This document shows, piece after piece, positions 56,983-64,000 of a stretch of 64,000 bases of DNA. The notes beneath the pieces are model-generated. The model was not told the DNA's origin. It did no database searches and saw nothing but the letters and a program-made list of their open reading frames with translations. The first letter of the stretch is position 1, and each line of letters opens with the position of its first letter. This DNA is from Isochrysis galbana (taxonomy: Eukaryota > Haptophyta > Isochrysidales > Isochrysidaceae): the NCBI GenBank assembly GCA_018136815.1, contig CM030937.1:1476253-1540252 (forward strand), given 5' to 3'. The translations under genes were made by a program, and so were the position numbers.

Positions 56983-58494
56983 TTATTCAAAGCGCAGCGC
57001 GCCATCATGGATTGATCTGTTGAAGCACTTGAGGTCGGCGAAGTGATCTTGGTTGTGCAACTGCCATGGGTCCTCCTCAAGCTGTCGGTTCGCATCGTTT
57101 AGGACACGCGTCATATAGTTGGGCGTGAAGCCCTCGATAAGTAGGCGACGCCTCGACTTCAAGTCTTGCGGGCGTAGTTTGGCCACTGCAATCGTGTGAC
57201 CAGCCTTCTCCATCTGATTGAGCATGTTGAATGTCCACTGGAAGGAGAGCTCAGCGCGTAGCGTCCACGAGGTGTAGATGTAGCCCATAATATACGCGTA
57301 GTTGGGAACGTCTGAAATCATGAGGCCCCTGTACGTCACCTTGTCGCTCATCTTGATAGTCTCGCCGTCGACCACAACCTTGATCTTGCCCGGCGACGTC
57401 GTGAGATTCAGACCTGTTGCCGTGACCACCACATCGCACTGAATCTCTCGACCGTCGGCCAGCCGCACGCCCGTGTTAGTGAAGGCCTCCAAGGCAGATG
57501 TGACAACTGTCGCCTCACCAGTGCGCAGCACCCGGAAAAAGTCGCCATCGGCATCCATGCACAAGCGCTGGGTCCACGGGTTATAGGAGGGCGTCAAATG
57601 CGGCCGGAGCTCTTTGGCCTTGCGCCCCAATGACCATGCGGCAAGCCTCCAAATGATCCACTTTGCGGTTGACGGGAATGTGATGCAAAAGAGGTGGAAG
57701 GCCCACTCGAAGCGGATCTGTGCCCATCGGTTGAAAGTGAGCATGGTCTGCAGCCCCAGGAAAAAATGTACCACCCCATAGAATAGGCTGAGCGGCCACG
57801 TGAAGAAGCGCGGCATCGTCGTGATGTAGGTGGGAGAGCGCTGCACCATGACGACGTGCTCGCACAACTTGGAGAGCTCTGGTACGAGGGTGATGGCGGT
57901 CGCACCAGACCCGACGACCACCACTCGCTTGCCCGCGAGCTCGATTTTCTCAGGCCAGAACTGTGGGTGTACGACCTGACCTCCAGAGGCGACAAACTCG
58001 TCCCGGCCTGGGAAGCGCGTGTCGAGCGCTTGGTCGTAGTCGTAGTAGCCAACGCTGGCTATGAGGAAGCTGCACTCAATCTTCTGTGGCACCTGGTCGT
58101 CTCCGACGAGCACGTCAATCGTCCACGCTTTGGTCTGGGAGGACCAGGACTGCGCGACGACCTTGTGCTTGTACCTGATCCGGCGCGAGATGTCGTTCTC
58201 GTCCGCCGTCTCGCGGATGTAATCGCGGATGTGCCTGCCCTCTGCGAGGTGCTGGTAGGCGTTGAACGGCTTGAAGCTGTATCCATAATCAATCATTGGC
58301 GAGTCGGAGCGGATCCCCGGATACTTGAAGATGTCCCAGGTGCCTCCACTCGCACCACGCATCTCGAGGATCACATAATTCTTCTCAGGGCACATGTGCT
58401 GCAGGTGGTAAGCACCGGCGACCCCCGCAAGGCCGGCGCCGATGATGACGATGTCAAGCTTCTGCTCTGGGATGGGGTAGGGCTGCTGCGCCAT
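56983..58494 (-). CDS. EthA-like Baeyer-Villiger flavoprotein monooxygenase
   Basis: Single exon of 503 residues from the ATG at 58494. The FAD-binding motif is DIVIIGAGLAGVAGAYHL near the N-terminus, with GGTWDIFKYPGIRSDSPM after it. The Baeyer-Villiger fingerprint region is GGQVVHPQFWPE. The NADPH-binding motif is VVVVGSGATAITLVPEL. Further EthA-type blocks are QRSPTYI, YNPWTQRLCMDADGDFF, VVVTATGLNL and ALRF at the C-terminus. Members oxidise ketones to esters or S-oxygenate thioethers; the substrate here is unknown. It has no intron, no targeting peptide and a bacterial-type architecture, so lateral acquisition is possible. It lies between the two arms of a 360-bp inverted repeat. Longer in-frame N-terminal extensions to 59247 are low-complexity and rejected. 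Confidence 0.92.
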   Translation of the reverse strand: MAQQPYPIPEQKLDIVIIGAGLAGVAGAYHLQHMCPEKNYVILEMRGASGGTWDIFKYPGIRSDSPMIDYGYSFKPFNAYQHLAEGRHIRDYIRETADENDISRRIRYKHKVVAQSWSSQTKAWTIDVLVGDDQVPQKIECSFLIASVGYYDYDQALDTRFPGRDEFVASGGQVVHPQFWPEKIELAGKRVVVVGSGATAITLVPELSKLCEHVVMVQRSPTYITTMPRFFTWPLSLFYGVVHFFLGLQTMLTFNRWAQIRFEWAFHLFCITFPSTAKWIIWRLAAWSLGRKAKELRPHLTPSYNPWTQRLCMDADGDFFRVLRTGEATVVTSALEAFTNTGVRLADGREIQCDVVVTATGLNLTTSPGKIKVVVDGETIKMSDKVTYRGLMISDVPNYAYIMGYIYTSWTLRAELSFQWTFNMLNQMEKAGHTIAVAKLRPQDLKSRRRLLIEGFTPNYMTRVLNDANRQLEEDPWQLHNQDHFADLKCFNRSIHDGALRFE

Positions 58495-59250
58495 GGCAGA
58501 AGGAGGGTCGGGGCGGCGTGGGGCTGCAAACGGGACGGCTGAAGACGGCTGAGAGGGGCGGAGGGGCCGGAAGAGCGGGTGTGGTGGCTGTGGAAGGGGG
58601 GAGGGCGGGAGGGTGTGCGGAAGGTGCCCTGCTCTCTCTTCTCGCTTGGAGCAATCGAGCAGTGGTGATGCTGGGCAAGCATGCCAGGAATAAGAGAGAA
58701 TACGCGCGAGGAGAGAGAAGAGTCCGTGGGGGCTAGTGTGCTGCGCTGAGCTGAGATCTCTCCCGCACGTGTCTTTGGACGGCTCTCTCTCTCTCTCCCT
58801 CTCTCCCTCGTGCTGAAAGACCCTCAGAGTTGGCGCTAGGCAGACGTTCCCCATGGGAGAGAAGAAGAGGGCGGATAGAAATAAGATTGGGGGTCTCGAC
58901 AGGCGCGGAAAGAGAGCGGCCGAGGGGCACCGCGAGAGAAGGAGGGAGAGAGAGTGCACGGGAGGGTTTGACGAGACCCCTCCCCCCCGTCCACCCGCCG
59001 AAACCCCTCCCCCTCCCTCCCGCCCCCCCCAGCCCCCCTCCCCCCCGGGCCCCTCCCCCCGCCCCCCCCCCCCCCCCCTCCCCCCGCCCCCCCCTGGCCC
59101 CGCCCCCCTGGCCCTCCCCCCCTCCCCCAGCCCCCTGGCCCCCCCCCTGCCCCCGCCCCCTGGCCCCCCCCCCCCGCGCGCGCGCGAAGGCCCTGCGCGG
59201 GCCGCGTTCCGTCTCGAGAGCGGGCGGGACGGACTCGCTCGAGCCATCGA
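58495..59250. repeat. Low-complexity C-rich region upstream of monooxygenase gene
   Basis: GA-type run near 58775-58810, then near-pure C with G interruptions at 58975-59180. Large Gly/Arg or Pro-rich ORFs on both strands are compositional. Confidence 0.65.
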
Positions 59251-59873
59251 AGGCCCACGGTCGTTTTGTTATTGGCCACGCGGCGGGGGCATCTCTGAAC
59301 TCTTTACTGCCGGGAGCGCAGCATCGCAGCATGCAAATGGCAAATGGCTGGCTGCTTCGTTTTGTACTTTTTCGTGGAGAGCGGGGAGAGCAGGGCTGCA
59401 TCAGAGAGATCTGCCGCACGTTCTGCAGGGAAAGAAGTGCGTGTGTGGATGGGGGAGAGCCGCGGGGCGGGGAGGGTATTGTATTATTGTATTGTAGGGA
59501 GGCAAAACACTATTTTAACTTCTAAGGGTGTCCGGGCTGCACTTGCCTCCCGCACCTGAGGTGTTTGCCTCCGACGTGAGACGATCCCTCTAGGTGGAAT
59601 CACCAAGTGTGGATTTGGTAATGCCCATCTTCTGCGGCAGGTGGAACAAGATTTGGCACGCTCCCAAACGTGGTCCTGCTGGAGTGAGTGAGCAGCGACC
59701 CGCATTATTCCACATTCCACTCTCCTGCTGCCCTAGGTTGCAATTGCCTCGTGCACCTGAGGTAATGGTGGGTAGTGTGCGCCTCCCTCGTAGAACAAGT
59801 CGACCTGGTCATACCACATCCCTCTGTCTTCTCTTTTGGTGGGACGGCAGATGGAATCATAATGCCCACTTCC
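59251..59873. other. Region between C-rich tract and inverted-repeat copy
   Basis: Two related segments (about 59530-59660 and 59740-59873) share TGCACCTGAGGT-like and AATGCCCA phrases, suggesting a degenerate duplication of element sequence. No gene. Confidence 0.4.
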
Positions 59874-60239
59874 CTGTTGTATTCCTGCCCATCTGAAGGC
59901 TGTAGGCATGAATATTCGTGTAAGGTACGCGCTCATAATTACAATTGAACAGTTCCCCGTGTTGCCACTGACTCACAAGACACACATATTCTGATTCCCC
60001 ATGGTCTCAAGTCCAGGTTTGCAGATTTTGGTCTCGAAATTTGCGATTCGAATTTTGTTTTTGCTGTTACTATAATTGTTGGCTCGTTTAAGGTAATAAA
60101 CCGGCATGACTTCGACTTCTCGTTCTGCAGTCGCTCTGCGAGACTCTCTCTCTCTCTCTCTCCGTCCGCCTCTCCTCGGCCGACGGCAGGAAGATTCGTC
60201 CAAAACATTCTCCGGTCCCAAGATATCTCTCGTGGGGGG
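59874..60239 (-). repeat. Right copy of the 360-bp inverted repeat pair
   Basis: Reverse complement of 55065-55425. The two arms enclose about 4.4 kb including the intact monooxygenase gene. Confidence 0.85.
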
Positions 60240-60770
60240 TCTCTCCGCAGGCGAGAGGCTGTGGAAATCAAAGCCGTAGCTTGGATTGTAACGGTAGCTC
60301 ACAATCCGAACAAACAACGTGACAAGGGAGTCAAGGAATCCAAAGAATCAACCAAGAACCGAGTCTTCTCTCAAATCTTTGAACTTGAACTTGAACCCGA
60401 ACTCGAGAACATCGACAGAAACCAACAAACGTCGACCCCGATCAACCTAGTACCTTGATCCAGAGTATTTCCACAATACTCTAGACGGATCCGATGGCTT
60501 GTGTGTCTTTTAACTTTAGGATGGGCATTGTTTCTTGAGGGGTGATCGCCGTTTACTTCGAGACTCTTCGTTGTGGCTTCGTTTCGGTTGGCTGCATTCT
60601 TCTCCGGACTCGTTTCTTTGATTGTGGCGACTGTTTACGTGAGTTTTCGGAGTGTCCCTTTGCCCCACGAACAAGCATTCGCTTGTTTCGACATCCTCGC
60701 GAGCCTTCTGCAAGCGGAATCCTTATGTCTCTAAATTGTGGAAATCAAAGCCGTAGCTTGGATTGTAACG
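60240..60770. repeat. Segment bounded by 34-bp direct repeats
   Basis: A 34-bp sequence starting TGTGGAAATCAAAGCCGTAG occurs at 60260-60293 and 60737-60770. The 440 bp between them have no recognised coding content. It could be a degraded LTR-type or recombination product. Confidence 0.5.
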
Positions 60771-60925
60771 AGATGAACGAGATGTAACGAGATGGCCTGA
60801 TGGCCCGACGACGAGATGAACGAGATGGCCTTGATGGCCCGACGAGATGAACGAGATGGCCCGAGGGCCCGACGAGATGAACGAGATGGCCCGAGGGCCC
60901 GACGAGATGAACGAGATTTTCGGGT
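60771..60925. repeat. Tandem repeat, about 30-bp unit
   Basis: Five partly degenerate copies built on GACGAGATGAACGAGATGGC plus CCGAGGGCCC. The last two full copies are identical. The array starts at the end of the 34-bp repeat. Confidence 0.8.
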
Positions 60926-61069
60926 AACGGAACTGGACGAGGAGTTTCCCCACTAAGCTTGGTCGTAATGCGGTGAAACCGATTTTAGAGACAAGCGGGA
61001 AACCGGGGCGGAAGGAACTGGCAAGGAAGTCGGCAGGAAGGCAGAGGAAATGTCTTGGCAAGGGCGACG
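60926..61069. other. Unique spacer
   Basis: No feature recognised between the two tandem arrays. Confidence 0.3.
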
Positions 61070-61215
61070 GAGGCAGGACTTTTAACAGTAGGCGGAGGCA
61101 GGATTTTTTAACGGTAGGAAGGCAGGATTTTTTTAACAGTAGGAAGGCAGGATTTTTAACGGTAGGGTGGCAGGATTTTTAACAGTAGGGAGAGGCAGGA
61201 TTTTTAACGGTAGAA
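61070..61215. repeat. Tandem repeat, about 24-28 bp unit
   Basis: Six copies of GGCAGGATTTTTAACGGTAG with AACAGTAG/AACGGTAG alternation and a variable T-run. Confidence 0.8.
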
Positions 61216-61322
61216 GGAATGCGGAATTTACTGGTAGAAGAAGAGCGTGGAATTTAACTGTAACTGTAGAAGAAGAGCGGAGAGGAGAAGGAGCGGGGCT
61301 CGAACTGCAGAGCGCTCCGTCC

Positions 61323-61385
61323 GGACTCGAATTCGCGACCCAGAGCAAAAGGTTGGTGGAGGCGGTGGGTTGAACCACTATGCCA
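61323..61385 (-). mobile_element. tRNA-derived SINE head (pol III boxes), minus strand
   Basis: Minus strand: box A TGGCATAGTGG at 61385-61375 and box B-like AATTCGAGTCC at 61333-61323. An adjacent second GTTCGAGCCCC-like sequence lies just below. The T-rich 26-bp array follows downstream on this strand. Confidence 0.45.
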
Positions 61386-61499
61386 CGTGAGAGTTTACGT
61401 AGCCATAGGGCCGATGGGAAGGGCTGAGAACCGCCCTATATACTCTGGTTTTTTTTCTCTTCTTTTTCACTTTTCTTCTTCTTTCTTCCTCTGTTCTTT

Positions 61500-61967
61500 T
61501 TTACTGTTTTACTGTTTCTCTTTTTACTGTTATTTCTTTTTGCCTCTGAGACATCGCGAATGCGACAGAGGCGCGGCCTCGGCCTCGCTGGCCTTGGGTC
61601 CTGGGTGCCCTCCTGGCGGCCTTGGTGGTCTGTCTGTGGCTCAGTGGTGAGGGGGGGTCAGTACGAGCGAGGGCCAGTGCAGGCGAGTGCGTGCGGCGCG
61701 CGGCGCGCGCTCGGCGAAGGTCAAGGCCAGAGTGGTGTCAGTGTCAGCTCAGCCCCTGCCAGCAGGCAGGGGCTGAGGTTGGTTGTGCAGGCCCACCCAA
61801 GGGGTGTCTGCGATGGAGAGAGGGGGGCGCGAGGCCCCTATTGGCCTCCTCTGTGATGGCTCTCCTGATCTACACATTCTAAGGCAATAGAACGTGTGGA
61901 ATGGCTCTCCCGATGCACAACAGGAGGGGAGCGGCGCGCGCTCCATGACCCAATCGTTTTAAAAATA
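61500..61967 (-). mobile_element. SINE-like element with LINE leader and 3' stem-loop
   Basis: Minus strand starts with a decayed hairpin leader at about 61967-61951 (GGGTCATGGAGCGCGCG). It contains the block shared with 5870-6080 (GCCGCACGCACTCGCCTG and neighbours). It ends with the stem-loop GCATTCGCGATGTCTCAGAG and an ACAGTAAA-type tail near 61500, like the copy at 22446-22545. Confidence 0.5.
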
Positions 61968-62044
61968 GTTGAAGAACGTGTGGAATGGCTCTTCCGATGC
62001 ACAACAGGAGGGGAGCGGCGCGCGCTCCATGACCCAATCTTTTT
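61891..62044. repeat. 84-bp tandem duplication of a LINE leader
   Basis: Units 61891-61974 and 61975-62044 both run AACGTGTGGAATGGCTCT to CTCCATGACCCAATC. The duplication therefore doubles the leader region, the second copy lacking most of the hairpin. Confidence 0.75.
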
Positions 62045-62157
62045 GGTAGAATAGCTAATTGCTAGGAAGCGCTCACATGGTGCATTTCAAATGCGTGACA
62101 CTGACATTTCTCTTTCGTCGTGTAGACGTGATTCAATCAAAGAAGGTGGTCGGCCAC

Positions 62158-63777
62158 CTAGATTGGCAGCTTGTTTTCTACTTTGCCGCCTCGCGGCTTG
62201 AACCTCGACATCCGCGGCGATTTTTGCAGGACAATGACTTCACGTCTTGGACTTTCATCTCCCTCGGTTATCTGTGAGTTGGGCTTGGCGGTGCGAGGTG
62301 CCATCATGTGGTCTTCTGGAGCAGCGACCTCCGCCAAGGGTATCGGTATGAAGCCCGGGATTTTGTCCTGAAGGAGAAAGAGAATAGAGATGTTCCAAAA
62401 GGGCCAACCTCCTGTGGGGGCACCGAGGGGAGCTGCGATGGCCTTCCAAGCTCCATCGTTGAGCACTGCAAGAACGCATGCGACGACAGCCATTAGAATC
62501 GCTTGTCGGTTTGGCATGAAGAACGTCACTGCCGCAATCGAGCTGAGAGCGGCGTTGTAGCCATAGTGCCCAGCTAAAACTGCAGTGGCATCAGCACCCA
62601 GGGCGGTAGCAAAGCCACACCCAATAAAGGCCCCGCAGAAGGCAGCAATCGCAGCGATGCGTGAGTAGAACACCATCCCGAGTAGCATGAGCCCCCCACT
62701 GAGAGGCGACCCACAAAAGACAATTTGGCCGACTGACGTTAGTGATGCCTCGAAGAGCGCCTTAAATTCCACTGCGCTGATTCCCCTCGATCCATGGTCA
62801 ACCTTCAGATTGGGCTGAATAAACGAGGCAGCTTCGAACTGATCGAATGAATACGATGCCAGCACAAACATCACTGCAACTATATGGAAGGGCAGAGTGA
62901 GAGGTGGAGTCTTGAATGCTGAGATGAGGGCGTTGCCCAAAGCAAGCTGCAGAAATGTCGTCAACGCACCAAGCACGATGCTCACAGAAAGCACGCCCGG
63001 ATCCCATGCGTCGTGGGCCAGGAAGGTTGCAGTGCTCAGCCCCGTCAGCAAGCCATTGTAACCAAATAGCCCCGTTTGCAATAGGTTGGCATCAACGCCT
63101 AACAGCAGGGCCCCTGCAGATGACCCCAGAATCCCGAGAAGCCCGCAGACTGCGACATACGCAGCATGCGCGTTTTCGCCACTTTTTGTGCCAGCTGCGA
63201 ACAGAGCCCCCATCAAGAAGAGTCCGGTGACAGGGCTGTTGCAGATGACGCACTGCGACATGCCCCGTAAAAGTGAGTCCAAGAACTGCGTCACCGGATT
63301 CTGCGCGGTATTACGGGCGGCCCACGCCATGGTCCCTTTGAGCACGCGCAAGCGACGCAGAAAGGGAACCAGAGTGGTGATGCGATAAAGCGCTTTATCG
63401 ACGATGAACGAACGGGCCTTGAACTTTTGGGGAGCGGGGCGTGGAGCCTCCCAGGTCGAGTAAGGCGCAAGGGTCTGGAGCTTCTGGATCCGATTCATCA
63501 CTACGACGAGTTGTACGGCTTGCTGGAAAGATGGAGGGGCTTTTTGAACGGTCAGGAGAGAAGGCGTCCCTGTCTCCTCGCCCGCCGGGACCTGTGCACC
63601 TGCCTGTGCCGGAGGAGCCCCTTTCGAGTGCAGCAGACTCCTCACTTCACAGCTCCCCACTGGTTCTCCCTCGCTCTCCCTCGCGACAGGGGCGATACCC
63701 GCGGACCCGCGGGCAAGATCCAACACATTGATGTCCGACTCACTCCCCATGGGGATCACGCGCGCGCTCGAGGGCAT
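62158..63777 (-). CDS. Urea transporter (UT family)
   Basis: Single exon of 539 residues from the ATG at 63777 (an ATG at 63750 is an alternative). After a hydrophilic N-terminus of about 140 residues come two homologous membrane halves, each opening with a pore-type segment: SQCVICNSPVTGLFLMGALF and GQIVFCGSPLSGGLMLLGMVF. Each is followed by a G-rich block (LFGYNGLLTGLST; HYGYNAALSSIAAVTFF). This internal duplication and about ten hydrophobic helices are the UT-A/B family plan. It is a channel-like facilitator of urea flux, presumably at the plasma membrane, serving nitrogen uptake or recycling. The C-terminal tail is basic and soluble. No intron, frameshift or missing motif is seen. Confidence 0.88.
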   Translation of the reverse strand: MPSSARVIPMGSESDINVLDLARGSAGIAPVARESEGEPVGSCEVRSLLHSKGAPPAQAGAQVPAGEETGTPSLLTVQKAPPSFQQAVQLVVVMNRIQKLQTLAPYSTWEAPRPAPQKFKARSFIVDKALYRITTLVPFLRRLRVLKGTMAWAARNTAQNPVTQFLDSLLRGMSQCVICNSPVTGLFLMGALFAAGTKSGENAHAAYVAVCGLLGILGSSAGALLLGVDANLLQTGLFGYNGLLTGLSTATFLAHDAWDPGVLSVSIVLGALTTFLQLALGNALISAFKTPPLTLPFHIVAVMFVLASYSFDQFEAASFIQPNLKVDHGSRGISAVEFKALFEASLTSVGQIVFCGSPLSGGLMLLGMVFYSRIAAIAAFCGAFIGCGFATALGADATAVLAGHYGYNAALSSIAAVTFFMPNRQAILMAVVACVLAVLNDGAWKAIAAPLGAPTGGWPFWNISILFLLQDKIPGFIPIPLAEVAAPEDHMMAPRTAKPNSQITEGDESPRREVIVLQKSPRMSRFKPRGGKVENKLPI

Positions 63778-64000
63778 TGGCGACCGAGGTCGGCAACACG
63801 GCGAGCAGCCGAGCCTCTCAGCTCTAAGGCCCACCCGGCCACCGGCCAACGCCTTGCTCGTACCGGATTACAAGTACTACTCCTACCTCTGTCTCAAAAC
63901 TGAAGCCTTTGGCGGTTTCAAGCCGATCAGAGAACACATGAACAAAAACTTTCTTGTTAGTTAGAGAGCGAGTACACTGGGGCGAACGCCCCTCCATGGT
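63778..64000. other. 5' flank of urea transporter gene
   Basis: No pyrimidine tract or coding signal is evident before the window ends. Confidence 0.35.

Noticed and set aside
58495-59247. N-terminal extension of the monooxygenase by about 250 residues
   Set aside because: Extension is Gly/Arg low-complexity encoded by the C-rich tract. The ATG at 58494 matches the family N-terminus.

Overview
The window is nuclear DNA from a photosynthetic eukaryote of the red-plastid lineage, most likely a haptophyte alga or a close relative. Plastid-type genes are encoded here with bipartite leaders that contain the ASAFAP-like signature (SAGFAP in chlH, HAFQAP in hflX, GALQAP in a thylakoid lumen protein). 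Genes carry short, mostly GT-AG introns, but at least three introns read GC-AG, a trait known from haptophytes such as Emiliania. The sequence is GC-rich with long homopolymeric C/G and CT/GA tracts. The species cannot be named from the window alone.

Host genes, left to right: the 3' part of a coiled-coil PP2C phosphatase (1-4054, +); a type I membrane protein with a beta-adaptin-ear-like tail (7219-8289, -); the rRNA-processing nuclease LAS1 (13637-15241, +); a Tat-targeted PsbQ/Psb31-like lumen protein (16457-17741, -); a plastid HflX GTPase in seven exons (19519-22130, +); magnesium-chelatase subunit H (26563-31159, +); a truncated DUF285 surface-protein gene (32388-33497, +); an M1 aminopeptidase in five exons (34838-38414, -); RNase HII with an AT-hook tail (39716-40912, -); a cytochrome b561 fragment cut by a LINE (44744-45074, +); a redox-inactive PDI-like protein (45952-48260, -); a GT29 sialyltransferase-like gene (52335-53572, -); an intronless EthA-like Baeyer-Villiger monooxygenase (56983-58494, -); and a urea transporter (62158-63777, -).

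Between these genes the DNA is dominated by broken and nested mobile elements. One LINE family recurs. Its 5' end is a short hairpin followed within a few bases by ATGG; its RT has a CCHC knuckle; its 3' end reads GAGACTATTAAAAGG followed by a T-run. Other elements include two degenerate hAT transposases, a Ty3/gypsy integrase-chromodomain remnant, an 805-bp non-autonomous hAT element that splits an ORF, tRNA-derived SINE heads, a three-unit palindromic element array containing a 50-53 bp minisatellite, and several other tandem arrays.

The genes do not form operons. Together they show photosynthetic function (chlorophyll synthesis, photosystem II lumen, plastid ribosome GTPase), nitrogen acquisition (urea) and ordinary nuclear and cytosolic housekeeping. 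Almost every host gene has a polypurine/polypyrimidine tract just upstream of its start codon. Exon boundaries were read by eye from reading frame, splice signals and family conservation; none was confirmed by transcript data.
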